Part shown: positions 1-11,149 of the stretch, in pieces
Layout of the letters: each line of letters begins with the position of its first letter
Position numbering within the stretch: the stretch's first letter is position 1
The notes under the pieces: generated by a model
What the model saw: the letters and a program-made list of their open reading frames with translations, nothing else
What the model was told of the DNA's origin: nothing
The model's database searches: none
From: Ectocarpus siliculosus
Lineage: Eukaryota; Sar; Phaeophyceae; Ectocarpales; Ectocarpaceae
Length of the DNA stretch: 64,000 nt
Reading direction: 5' to 3'
NCBI GenBank assembly: GCA_000310025.1
Contig: FN648655.1
Coordinates: forward strand, 25,914-89,913
Position numbers and translations under genes: made by a program

Positions 1-1582
1 GATCCAACTTCACCTCAGGGGGGTACGCAGACTAGACAAAATCCTAAGAGGGTAGGTGTCTGAAGGGTATACCTCCTGAGACCGACCCACATCCTATCAA
101 CAATAAGATGTACCCTATTTAAGCTAGCTGCCACACTCCTTAACAGCAATGTGTGACGGCGCCACGGCGTAGTGGGCTCCAATACGTAGTAGTGGGACCT
201 ACAGCAGTTAGTCGTGTGTTGGCATATGATGCCGAACCTGGCGCTGCGGCGAAAACGAAATTTTTGTGGCGTAGCCAATTTTAGAGTACACATCCAATTT
301 TTGGTCCAAAATTCCCATAAAATGTCTGGAAATTCGGGTCCAAATATCTGGAACCAACATCTTCATTTTTTTACACGCTGCAAGGCAACTTTCCAAATAA
401 ATCTCGCCGCATGTGATGGCGACAGGGCATACCCCTTCAACCACATCCCGCACTCCACACACAACGATCCCACACGCGCGATACCGTGGTAGGGCCCAAC
501 ATAGATAGGGTTGGTGGTCACCAAGGGCAAATCCCGGCTGGACTCAAAAGAGGTTAATGGCGCTGCTGTAGGTCCAGCCGCATTCAGTTTTCCCTGCTCG
601 GCGTCAGGCAACACCTCGGGCCAAGGCGAAGCGCGAAGCAACACGAGCCCGAGAGCATGTCCTACTTGCTGGCTAGCGCCAGCCAGGTTGTTGAAAGGAG
701 AAGCCATCATGTCCCGGGCCTCGAGGTGTGTGAGAAGCTTGTTTTCTGTCTACGCCGCCTGGTGTGTGTGTGTGTGTGTCTCGCTCTCGTCCCCTCTCTG
801 TTGTCTCACCGCACTCGCTCGCACCCCCGCCACCCCAACTCTTTGTCTCGCACTGCAAGTTGAAGCATGTGTCGGGTGGTATTCATGGTACAAGCTGCTG
901 CACCCACATGTATTCCCTTGACTCTGTAGCAAACATATATATCAAATCATGCTGGTGCCACGGCGCTGTTGTACCTATTTTGTGAGTCCACCTCTCTCTG
1001 CATGTAGTTTGTACGTTTGGGCAAATACATGGAGAGAGTACTGCAATACTGCTGTACGTGGTCTGCTTCTGTGTCGGGGAAACTACTGCTGTAGAATTGC
1101 CGAAACCTGCTGCAATCCGTCGGTCAAAATCGGCAGCAGTGGTATGTCGTTTATTTATGGGGAATGGACAAAAGTGGGTATGCCCACGCCATTCTCGGAC
1201 AAACGTGAGTACTCGAAAATCCAGCGCGCGCGCCCTCCGTAGGCGACCCCCAAACGACTCAACACCCCATTCTGACACCTGGGCGACCCAGCCAGGGACC
1301 ATACACAGCACGGGCATCGATTTTTTCCCACTGCCGGGCACAGCTTTGGCCCTAATACCGCCGAGGCGCGCAAGGCCTCACCAGAGTGCCCACTTCTGTC
1401 CGACATCGTGGTGGGTATACCCAGCGGCGTCTACTAATTTTTTCATGTACCCATGTGGGATTTAGTCTAGGGCGCAGTCGATAAGAGTTACGAGCTCTCT
1501 ACTCTTGCGACGAGCAAGTTGTCCTCACGTAGAGCAACGACGATGAAAGTAGGGCACGTGTAGAACCACGTGGACAGTCGGA

Positions 1583-1682
1583 NNNNNNNNNNNNNNNNNN
1601 NNNNNNNNNNNNNNNNNNNNNNNNNNNNNNNNNNNNNNNNNNNNNNNNNNNNNNNNNNNNNNNNNNNNNNNNNNNNNNNNNN
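1583..1682. other. Assembly gap (100 N)
   Basis: This is a run of exactly 100 N. The fixed length, the same as the other two gaps in the window, suggests a placeholder of unknown true size. Confidence 0.99.
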
Positions 1683-1770
1683 TGACAAGACAAACACTAA
1701 ATGTTAGTGTTGACAAACAAACTTATCCAACAATATGTTGTTCCCAAAATGTATGGACAAAGGATATGAC

Positions 1771-1880
1771 AAGGACATGCCATTTACTTCTGATGTAAAT
1801 GTGACAAAGTGTACAACAAGGACAGGACATTTACTCTCCAGCGTAAATGTGACAATGTACCAATAGGACCATTTCATTAG
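1771..1880. repeat. Diverged tandem duplication
   Basis: Two adjacent units of roughly 55-60 bp share the frame GGACA..CATTTACT...GTAAATGTGACAA. The unit ends also resemble the GACAAA-type words just upstream (1683-1770). There is no coding potential. Confidence 0.5.
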
Positions 1881-2544
1881 GTGACAACATTATTTTAGTT
1901 TTCATCCAAAATGGCAAGTGTCAGGATTGAAAAACCTTGAGTGGAGATACAATGATCGACAACTAAATACTTTGGTTACCGTTGACATGGGCCTGTAGAA
2001 CTTGTAACCACGTGACAGACATAATCGCGCGAAATGATATGAACGAATACATACGACCATTGTTCATGTGAAATCCTGACATGATTCGTTTTTCTAATAC
2101 CGAGGAGGTGAAAAAGCATCGTGGCCAGACAAATATTTTGATGCGCACCAACAACTGGTATCTGAGAAACAGAGAAAACATGATGGCATTCAAAAAATAA
2201 ATTGCCCTGCTCTTGCAGGGCTGCCTCCAATCCGTGGTCCGCTTTTCCTTTGATCCTTTGAACGGATTAGATTTCGTGCGTGACGGCGTGACGAAACGAC
2301 GACAAATAAATCCTAACGGGAAAAATGGGAGCGAGCGAGGGTGTCTCTTTCTCTGTCGCGGAGTCCTCTCTCATCTTGTTATGTACTAATTAAATATATC
2401 ATTATACATCATCATGTCACACAGTAGCGGATGGATGTACAGTATGCCTACGCCAGTTTGCTATATATTGCCTTTCTTCTTGTTGTGCGCTGGTTGGTGC
2501 CTGTCTCGTGGTTGTGGATGACAAAAAGGCAGGGCTGTCCTCTT

Positions 2545-3430
2545 TAATTTCTCCGCGGTAATTTTACCGCATTAAAACCACGGTAATTAATTACCGTTTC
2601 CCGTGATCCCGTGAAAAGTGAGAATTATTACCGTTCCCATCCAAATCGTTTCCGTGATAAATTGATTTTACCGTTAACGCCCAAACCGTTAACGAACAAA
2701 TTGAAGTGCCCCATTACCTTACAAAAAATACCGCGGAAACATCGGAATTCCCGTGCTTTCGAGCTACCACGGAGTGAGTATATTATCGTAAAAGCAACAC
2801 AAAACTCATCATCTATAGTAAGTACCGCACAGAAACACCACAGTTGCATTGTTTGTTGAACCGTTGAATAATTCCACCGTTCGTTTCTCTGTGGATGAGG
2901 AAGGCGGCGCTTCCTTGTTGCCTGTCGTGTTGATGAGATATTACTACTTGGCGCATGATGGACTTATTACGTCGTCGTCGTCTTGAGGCCACGGGAGCCT
3001 TTCTATGCAATAAAAGTGGATACATATGCTGTCTGGTTTTCACCCTTCTTTTTATGCCACCGGTCGGTTTGGTTAACGGACGTGTGATGCTCGGTCAATG
3101 AATGTGTCGCACACGTTTGGTGTGCAGCGACCACACCCTGAAGGAACACTTGACAGCAAGCAAACGAAACAGGGTCCGACGTGCCATGGTGTGTGTGGCG
3201 GTGTGGTAAACTGTATGTACAAGTTGTACTACCGCCGTAACAAAGAAAGCGTGTTTCTGTGCACTACTATACTGTGGGGACTAATCTGGTTACCGTACAA
3301 GAAAATTACCGTGGAGACCAGTTACTACCACCGTAAAAACATGCACATTCCTGTGCATTACCGTGGTGGCTGGTTGCCGTACAATAAAATTACCGTGGTA
3401 ACCAGTTACCGTACGGAATTTACCGTGGTG
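2545..3430. repeat. Array of TTACCG/CGGTAA palindromic words
   Basis: The stretch is studded with TTACCG and its complement CGGTAA, often back to back as in GGTAATTAATTACC or joined through CCGTGG. The clearest parts are 2545-2800 and 3285-3430. Spacing is irregular, so this is not a simple satellite. The neighbouring array at 3455-3715 has the same build with another word (CCATGG). Confidence 0.6.
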
Positions 3431-3454
3431 GCAATCGTTCACACCACCATTTGT

Positions 3455-3715
3455 CACTCCATGGAACTCCAAGGAATATTCAATATTCCATGGGGTTCCA
3501 TGGAGCCCCATGGAGTTCCATGGAGCTCCATGGAACGTTCCATGGCACTCCATGGTACTCCATGGAAAATGCCACGGAATTCCATGGGGCTCCGTGGAAT
3601 ATTCCATGGAGCTCCATGGACTCCGTGGCATTTTCCATGGAATATTCCATGGCAATTTCCATGGCCCTCCATGGAATTTTTCCGTGGTTTCCATGGCAAT
3701 AATTCCATAACTTCA
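3455..3715. repeat. CCATGG palindromic-word array
   Basis: By eye there are about 17 CCATGG sites in roughly 250 bp, separated by 4-10 bp linkers that are often themselves palindromic (AGCT, AATATT, AACGTT). Many units read TTCCATGGAGCTCCATGGAA. Open frames on both strands are by-products of the repeat (peptides rich in SMELHG/HGAPW) and should not be annotated. Similar CATG-cored arrays lie at 51.9-54.0 kb. Confidence 0.85.
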
Positions 3716-4923
3716 TGTCGAGGGTGGAATCTCGTGGAAAATGTCCACCCGCATGAACAACAAGTAGTAGTTGACAGCACGCAGCCTGGTTGATTATGTC
3801 GCGTATGTCCCGCGATGGTTCGTGTATACTGCATAACTCTAACCTTATACGCAGGAGCAGCAGTAGCAGCAGCAGCACAGCGTGGTCTGGTGCACTCAAC
3901 TGGCAACGCCGTCTATATCGATCCATCCAAATCCATCAGCATATTTATGCGGTTTGGGCGCCTTATTCTCATTGGCCAACGCATGACAGTACCGCTGTAG
4001 CACACACACACACAGCGTGCATTGCATGATGCACACAGCAGTCACCCGTAGCAGGACGACCGCAATGGGGTCTTTTTGGATTTTTGGAGGAGTGGAGGGG
4101 AAGGAAGTAAGCGAACTTCGTCCTCCGTCATCTGCTGGGTGCTTGCTTGTGCCGCAAGTACCTGCTGCTGCCGAGGGTACCGCCGTGCTACAACGCATAT
4201 ATATGTAGACTGCCGCTTGCCGCCTGCCGCGGCTGCTGGACAAAGCGACCATCTCCGGAACGGCAAGCACTGCCGGTACAGCAAAGTGGAAGCAGTGTAA
4301 CGAGCTTCATTGTGCAGCGTGCGGAAGGTATGGCATTTCTACGCATGTACATTTGCACGTGTAGGGCGTTGGTCGTTGGTCGGCATTTGATTTGTTCGGT
4401 GTACCCTCGCCTGCCATATCCCGACTTGCTACAATGAACCACGAAGTGCGAGGAGCAGCAGTAGTTGTAGTCAATACAAGGGCGCTTCGCGGACGACCGC
4501 TATCGGGGGTCGCCGCTGCGCTCGTAGGTTGCATGGCGATGGCAAGTTTGTGCGGGTTGAGGTTTGAAAGGAGAGGAACGAAGCCGTACTGTAATTGTTG
4601 TTTGGAAAAATATATTCTTCGACGAACATGGTACTTGTTTGAAGGGTGTGCACCCGCTACAAGAGGGCACACTCCTCTAGACTACACCCGAGGTACGCGT
4701 AGAAGACAGCAAGCTACATACAAACGTCGAAGAGCGTGTACTTTTATGGCCATCTTTACAAATAAATGTGCAAGACGCGTACGGGCGGCAACATCGGTAC
4801 GACAATGCCGCAGATTGATGATGTCGTACGGAGATGACAGCGAAAGCTTATACGGCAAGCTTACAAATGTGCAAGACGCGTTGGGACTGCGGTAGTTTCG
4901 GTACCACAATCCCGCAGATAGAT
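3716..4923. other. Non-coding stretch
   Basis: No gene recognised. The segment contains short CAG/CTG and CA runs (about 3855-3880 and 4000-4015) and ends at the 5-bp target duplication AGATC that borders the copia element. Confidence 0.5.
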
Positions 4924-4928
4924 AGATC

Positions 4929-5262
4929 TGATCGATAATTCGGGTGGCTCAGTTCTTTGTGTTGGGAGTGTAGAGCAGCTGGGCCATGACGGGCCGTGGT
5001 AGGGTAGGGACGTATAGGAAAACGTGTTGTAAAACGTATAGTGGTCATCGGGGGCGTGCTTCAGCTCGTCAATCGGTCACGGCATGGAGTCACGGGTCAC
5101 GCTCATCACGCTCAAAGTACCTAACGAATGTCCATGAATCTCCACCATTGCATCACACTCCCAAGGAAAATATGAAGAAACTTCTTGTTCCTCCGCACTC
5201 GTCACTACTGTACATCAATAAGTAATATATCACCCACCATGCTATGCTACGAGTATATCTAA
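4929..5262 (-). repeat. Copia 3' LTR
   Basis: On the plus strand the repeat begins TGATCGATAATTCGGGTGGC and ends at about TATATCTAA. It matches 13562-13892 at about 97%, apart from a 5-bp insertion (CTGTA) near 5207-5213. The preceding AGATC (4924-4928) is the outer target-site copy. Confidence 0.92.
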
Positions 5263-7005
5263 CTAGGGTTAAGGATTGGCCCCCCGCCCCCCAATGGGGC
5301 TGGGGGCCAACATCCAGGAAGGATGGTGGTGAGTGTCCGGGAGGGAGGAAAGAAGAAGAAGAAGGGGAGAGGATTTGTTGGGGCGGGAAGAAGGGACGGT
5401 GTTGGGAGAGGCAAGGAAGTGGTGAAGAATTTCGGCACTCGACGAGCGCGCGGTCCCGTTGGGGGTGAAAGGGACCTGTCAGTCCGTAGTATTGTCTATC
5501 GGAATCGAAAAGTCGAAAAATCGAGGTATACCTTATGTATGTACATAACGTGGAGAAGGCCGACGAGGAAGGTACGAAGAGAGGAAATTGCACCCCACGT
5601 TCGAAGTTCGAAGTCCGAGTGAAAACCGCGGCAAGGAAGGAGTGCGAAGGACAAAAAAAAAAAAAAGGAGACGTCGACGTTTGCGTCGTGGAACCATCCT
5701 TCGATCCGTATAACGCAGGTACTCACCAATCATTGCAAGACGGGGAGGTAAAATACCCATCGTGAAAGTCAAAGCGCAGGTCATAACCAACCGCATTTGA
5801 CTCATGCGCGGAGAAGTTACCACGGAGACTTATCAACAAGAAGTTTGAAGGCCGACTGAGAAGGTTTCAAGACACAAATACTTAAGCGACGATGGCAAGC
5901 GCAACGTCAAAACTTCACAAGAAGAAAAGTGCATACTTGTACAAAAAATGAAAAGGCCGGATGCCGACCTAGACTATGGCTCTCTCGGAATGTAGGGATC
6001 ACAATTTCCAACAGGTATAATCCACAAGCAAGTATGGACATTACATACATATGAAGGTACTGGGTAGAGAGAGATCGGAACGGTTTTTAATGTGAAGACA
6101 ACAACAACAATAACAACAACAACAATGATGAAGGTCGACCCGCCCTGCGTCGTTCGGTGTAAAATGATAAATGCGAAAGATGGATACTGCGTAAAAATCC
6201 AGCGGTCTTTTTCGGCAGTGGCAAAGAAATATGCAACCACACGTCGCAAAAAAAAAACGTTTAGCGGGATTCCGTAGGAAATAGAACACCGCCTTCTCTG
6301 TTGTTGCAGGCAGGTTTGCTTCCACAACCCGGAACCCATCCCACTCTTGTATTTCGGCCTACCAGACTCCAATCGACACAAGCACCGGTAGGAGAGTGCG
6401 TGGCAGACGCCGTGACAGCACAACTCCACTCTCCTACGACATCTATGTACAGTAGTACTGCTGTCGTTGTAGCACCATGTGGAAGATCTCCGAGGGGTCC
6501 TCCTACGCGGTAACGACAACATGGCGAGAGCTTTACGTGTACCTGTCGTCGACACATGTGGCAGCCGCACGACACACGAACGGATATTTGCATCGCATTG
6601 TACTATGGTTCGCCGTGACAGGAAGTATCCCATCCAGTTAGGTCGCTGCCGTAGTACGCGGACGTCGTTCGGTGTCTATAGCCCATACTGCTGTATGTAG
6701 CAAAAGCACAGCAGTAATCTAGCTATGTATGCATTTTTTTTGGTGGGGTTCACTTTTGCCTCCACAACCCGAGAATCCCACTGCTGTATCTCAACCTACA
6801 AGACTCCAATCAACAAACCAGCACTGGTAGAAGTGCGTGGAAGATGCTGTGACAGCACAACTAAGTCGACACTCGTACGACTTCTATGTGCAGTCGGCGT
6901 CTGGTCCATACTGCTGTAGAAATACAAAAATCGAGCCATCTTTTTTTTATTTTTTCCCATACTAATAACAAGAAATGTATCACGTCACGACGACCATCCT
7001 GTGAG
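5263..7005. mobile_element. Probable nested insertion inside the copia element
   Basis: In the two related elements the LTR end abuts AGCCCCCC (27157 and 57056). Here about 1.75 kb lies between the LTR end at 5262 and that polypurine tract at about 7023. The word GAGTATAT occurs at both junctions (about 5251 and 7004), as an 8-bp target duplication would look, but the following bases differ. Inside are a G-rich stretch (5280-5470), poly-A runs, an AAC-rich tract (6100-6125) and a diverged direct duplication (about 6310-6465 and 6750-6915). A 219-codon open frame on the minus strand (6633-5974) has no recognisable domain. The class of the inserted element is unknown. Confidence 0.45.
6310..6915. 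repeat. Diverged direct duplication (about 160 bp, two copies)
   Basis: The segments 6310-6465 and 6750-6915 share, in order: a TTTGC/TTTTGC-TTCCACAACCCG start, an ACCAGACTCCAATC-like word (CTACAAGACTCCAATC in the second), GGTAG..AGTGCGTGG, GTGACAGCACAACT and a CTATGT(A/G)CAGT end. No coding signal. Confidence 0.6.
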
Positions 7006-7251
7006 TATATACATAACATGATAGCCCCCCTGCTCGTATGCATCGTCATGCGCTGGCAAAATATCAATATCATCCTCACCGTTACCACCATCTCCAAAAC
7101 AAGAAAAACTCCTCAAAGACAATCAAGAAACAAATACCAACACAACCAAAACTCCTACGACCTTCACCAGACTCTCTCTTTCTCTTGTCCAATCTCGTCT
7201 TTCTCTTTCTCCCTCCACTACAGAATACGAATCGACCCCAAAACACTTCCT

Positions 7252-7777
7252 TCACTGCAAGTTCATCACAAAGTCACGGTGCAACGCAAAAGACTCGTTG
7301 CTAATAGCCTTCGTCAAGAAGTCTGCATGCTGGAATTGCGTCGGCACATGAGTGATTGAAATCTCCTTCCTCTCTACCAGCTCCCTGATAAAGTGATGCC
7401 GTACATCGATGTGCTTCGAGTTGGAGTTCGTGATCGGGTTGTGCGCAATCTGAATCGCTCCTTGATTATCCTCGAACACCGGGATGCACGGCATACCCGC
7501 ATCTGGCAACATAAAACGCCACACCTGCCTTAAGAACAACACTTCCTTCAAGACGTCGGCAATTGCCACATACTCTGCTTCCGTGGTGGAAAGGGTGACG
7601 CATTTCTGCGTTCGGGAAAACCAAGTCACACACCCCCACACACACATCACTAGCCCCCCTGATACGGACCTCCGGTCTGCCGCCTTGCTTGGATAGTCGG
7701 CATCCACAAACACCTGCATGCTCATACCTGTCACGACGCCCCTCTAAAATACCGAGTGCTGCCTTCCAGTGCACCAT
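7252..7777 (-). pseudogene. Copia RNase H domain (broken)
   Basis: This is the last domain of the copia polyprotein. It removes the RNA strand of the RNA/DNA hybrid during reverse transcription. The frame ending at 7252 shows FVDADY, STTEAEY, EDNQGAI and DVRHHF, the four acidic blocks of copia RNase H, then HADFLTK near the C-terminus. A one-base frameshift near 7755 separates it from the preceding VHWKAALG block. Another break upstream is the nonsense codon ending the reverse-transcriptase frame at about 7838. The gene runs toward the polypurine tract at about 7023. Confidence 0.9.
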
Positions 7778-7837
7778 CTTGGGAGACGCGCAATACCGCG
7801 CTACTGCTCGAACTGCATTCGCGATGTCCGGCCTTGT

Positions 7838-8968
7838 TTAAGTGGCCAACCACATCAGGGATCCTACCAACTCGCGAAAAGGGACGTCAGCACTCGCTTC
7901 ATTCATGTCAAAGTCGGTGAGCTTAACGCTAACCGGCAGAGGCACACTCTGCCCCCACTCAACGCCATACTCTGCAGCCACCTCTTCGGCGAACCTCTGT
8001 TGTGAAATCTTCAGCAGCCCTCTCTCTACGTCTCTCTCGTAAAAGCACGCGGAGTACCACCTCAACTCTCCAAGGTTCTTCACGGGGATCATCTCGTTGA
8101 GATCCCTGCCAAACTTGTCACACCTCTCCTTCTGCCCTACGGCAAAAATGTCATCCACGTGGACCACGATGATCATGATCACGCGTCCCTCCTCCATCAA
8201 TCGAAAAACACATGCATCCGCCAGACAATACAAAAAACCTAAAAGTAACAAACACCTCGTCAGGTGCGCATGCCAATGTCGTGATGCCTGCTTCACACCA
8301 TACAGACTCTTGCACAGCTTCACGATCAGGCCAGACAACCTACCACAACCCTGCGGTAAGCGCATGAAAACATCCTCATCAAGCTCAGACTGCACAAAAG
8401 CCTGCTGAATATCGAAATGGCACAAGTCAAGATTCTGCTCACATGCTAATGCTGCCAACAAGCGCACACTAGACACTGATACGGTGGGTGCAAACAATTC
8501 TCCAAAATCAATCGAAGCCCTCTGCATGTCCCCCCGTGCTACAAGTCTTGCCTTGAATTTTGTCGGCCATCCGTACTCGTCTGCTTTACAGTTAAAAACC
8601 CACTTGGCATTGATGGCGTTCTCTACTGGTTGCTACACCGGACTAAAAGTTCCTGCATCCAGCAAACCGAAAAACTCTCGACCGACTGCATCATCCCACA
8701 ACTCTGAGTGTTGAGACCGCATGGCCTCCTTCAACGTTTTCGGCACTCGGAGGTCGCTGGCGAGGCAGTGAGGAAGGTCCGGCATCTTGTCAGGAGGACG
8801 CTCGGCGCGAAGAGCAGCGTCCACGTCCTCGCGGGTGGCGAACATCGAGGCGAACATGTGCGGTCTCCCCCCCCCCCCGTGAATCCACGGGCCCCCCAGC
8901 TCCCACTGCCCCCCCGCTCTCACGGCCTCCGAAGCTCGGATCCGGCGGCGGCGGAGGCGGTGGGTCAC
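7838..8968 (-). pseudogene. Copia reverse transcriptase (RVT_2), broken
   Basis: The frame shows the copia-type reverse-transcriptase blocks in order: a conserved lead-in ending near KARLVARGD, FAPTVSVSSVRLL, HFDIQQAFVQSELDEDVFM, KSLYGVKQASRHWH and the catalytic VHVDDI (the YVDD box of other copias). The frame opened at 8968 is cut by a TAG at 8633-8635, between FSPV and QPVENAINAKW. A second nonsense codon near 7838 interrupts SLMWLAT-TRPDIANAV, where family members continue. A C homopolymer near 8867-8879 marks a frameshift against the upstream linker. The element could not make a continuous Pol. Confidence 0.93.
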
Positions 8969-8979
8969 ACCGTCCTTGG

Positions 8980-9640
8980 TCGACGGCCTCGCGAGTGGCC
9001 AGCGACGAGATGAAGGAGTCCTTGTCCATCATCGCTAACAGTCCAAGGCGGTGGTGGAGAGCGGCGCCGCCACCTGACGGCGGTTGTTGTTGATCTCCCA
9101 TGAACCGCACTCCATCGCCGCGCGTGCGGCCGTGGACCCTCGTGTCCTCTCGTCCCAACTCCTTGACGGCTCCTTTCGAGAGCGGCGGGTGCGGAGGAAC
9201 GGGGGCGGCGGCGCTGGCGGGCTGCGGCGGCAGGCCCGGGGGCGAACGGGGCGGCGTGGCTGCGGTCGACGGTGGGGCTGATGGTGGGGCGTCGGAGATC
9301 GGCGACGGGGCTGATGATCCTGTGAAGATCGGCGGAGAAGCGGACGGCAGCGGTGCGGTGGTCGCTGGTGCAAGCGGGGTGTACCTGTACGTCCTGGATA
9401 GCGGGGGCGGCGGCGGTGCGGCATCGGCCGCAGGTACGGCGGCGGCCGGCGAGGGCGCCGCGGTGACCGAAGAACCCCCCCCGATGCCCGGCACCGGTGC
9501 CGGCGCTCCTGCCCGGCGGTTTACCCACACGACGTTGTTGGTGAGGGCGAGGCGACCGGTGTCAGCGCGAAGAATGACAGCGGTAGACGTCGAGTGGTTG
9601 TTGGCGCCGTGCAGGTAAGCACCGCGCGGATTGGACGTCC
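8980..9640 (-). pseudogene. Copia Pol linker, Pro/Ala-rich
   Basis: Between the integrase and reverse transcriptase the minus strand encodes a linker rich in Pro, Ala and Ser. It begins in the frame that follows the integrase after a one-base shift at about 9625 (CYLHGANNHSTSTAVIL then VVWVNRRAGAP). This is a normal position for a variable spacer in copia Pol. High GC gives long spurious frames on both strands here, including a 172-codon plus-strand frame. Those are shadows. Confidence 0.6.
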
Positions 9641-10720
9641 GCCTTGGTAGCCCGCTTCACGCGCATCATCCCCTCCTGGAAAAAAGGGACGACGGTGAGG
9701 GGCGGTTTCCGGCCGAAGAACGCCTCGAACGGCGACATCCAGCCCAGGTTGGCCTTCGTCGCCGAGCGGTTGAAGCAGGCGGATGCCCACAGCGCCGACG
9801 CGAGCCACAGGCGGTGTCCGTTGACGCCGACGTTGGGGATGGAGGAGAGGTCGACGTGGCCCATGGCGAGGATGTGGCGGCGCGCGGCGTGGCCCCCCTT
9901 CATGGCGCGCCATATGGCGCTCTCGACCACCTCGTTTTGCTTGGGGGTGTCGGGGGCGGTGTACTCGCGCCGAATGCCAGCAGCGTCGCAGAACGAGGTG
10001 AACGCGGAGCCGGTGAACTCGCCGCCGTTGTCCATGCGGAAACAACCCGGAGTGCCCATGCCGTTCATGTCGGCGAGGAACCGCTGCACGAACTTCAGGG
10101 TGTGGCTCTTGGCCCGCATCCCGTACCCCCGTTGCCACCGCGATGCGCTGTCCACGAACATGATCAGGTACCGGGAGCCGTCCAACGCGTCAGAGAACGG
10201 GCCCGTGAGGTCGATGTGGATTTTGCCGAACGGTACCGCCGCGCGGGTGCCACGCCGCGGCACCGGGGCCCGCCTACCCTTCGCTTCCACGCAGCCCACA
10301 CACGGCTGCATCTCCCCCACCAATCGTACGCCCTGCTGCTTGGCCGTTTCACGCATCAAGAATTCGTTGACATGGCCGGTGGAGGCATGGAACAAATTAA
10401 TATCGATGGTGGGCGTGGATTTTCCTATCGAAAATGGGGAAGCACCGGGGGCGATGATCGCCAAGGCATGCGAGAGGGAGGGGGGAACGACGGTTTGCTG
10501 CTCATTGCATCCAGCAACACAACCTTTCAGGCACTCCAAGTCATCACTCATCACGGGAAACGCGGGGGGAGGGGGTGTTGCGGAATCGCAAACATCAAGG
10601 GCATCCGGAAAAAAATCACCCTGTGGGACCGAGTCTTTTCCATCCATCAGGCCAACATCAAGGAACATGCTCATATCCATGAGAGGCAAATGGTCCTGGG
10701 GGACGAGGGGGTTGATCACA
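9640..10720 (-). pseudogene. Copia integrase
   Basis: The integrase inserts the cDNA into the host genome. The N-terminal HHCC zinc site is visible as LFHASTGHVNEF..CVGC. The catalytic triad follows: D in IHIDLTGPF, D in FRMDNGGEFTG, E in QNEVVESAIW. Downstream are RHILAMGHVDLS and the conserved FEAFFGRKP. The domain itself is open in one frame from about 11049 to 9562. It is out of frame with the protease upstream (the shift is in the minisatellite at 10887-11093) and with the linker downstream (a shift near 9625). Confidence 0.93.
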
Positions 10721-10886
10721 ACTTCACAAAAATGGCTCGGGTCAACGACGGAGGGAGAAACAATCTCAGACGTGCTACGGCAGCCGTAATTACAGGCTGG
10801 AAGTCGGCAATAGTCGTTGGCACTACATCTACGTCCATGGGCGGGAATGCACAACGCGGAAGCACTACACCGGAAGTGGCGGATGG

Positions 10887-11093
10887 GAAGCTCGGACTCG
10901 CACTCGAACTCGAAGGTACAACACCGGCAGTGGCACCACCGGCGGACTGGAAGCTCGGAACGCACTCGAACTCGAAGGTACAACACCGGCAGTGGCACCA
11001 CCGGCAGACTGGAAGCTCGGACTTGCACTCGAACTCGAAGGTACAACACCGGCAGCGACTCGACCGGCGGACTGGAAGCTCGTACTCGCAGGT
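10887..11093. repeat. 63-bp minisatellite inside copia pol
   Basis: Units beginning GAAGCTCGGA start at 10887, 10950, 11012 and 11075 (63, 62, 63 bp and a partial copy). They share CACTCGAACTCGAAGGTACA and a CACCGGCAG segment. The 62-bp unit lacks one base, which by itself shifts the reading frame between protease and integrase. On the coding strand the array gives a repeated Cys/Ser-rich linker. Confidence 0.9.
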
Positions 11094-11149
11094 GTGCCCG
11101 CTCCTGTGTTTGTTCGCCACAACAAGGCCTGTTCCAACGCTAGGCGAGG

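Larger units (their letters stand above)
1..2540. other. Non-coding stretch, no gene recognised
   Basis: I see no convincing coding region on either strand; the open frames here are short and resemble no protein family I know. It holds a (TG)n run at 761-779, a 100-N assembly gap at 1583-1682 and a diverged tandem duplication at about 1771-1880. Two copies of the word TACTGCTGTA lie at about 1044-1092. Confidence 0.6.

Noticed and set aside
3098-3906. Frames of 130-231 codons with HGAPW/SMELHG repeats
   Set aside because: They translate the CCATGG word array in all frames on both strands, so the signal is DNA-level.
9084-9618. Plus-strand Gly-rich frames of up to 172 codons
   Set aside because: Antisense to the Pro/Ala-rich linker of copia Pol in GC-rich DNA, with no domain.
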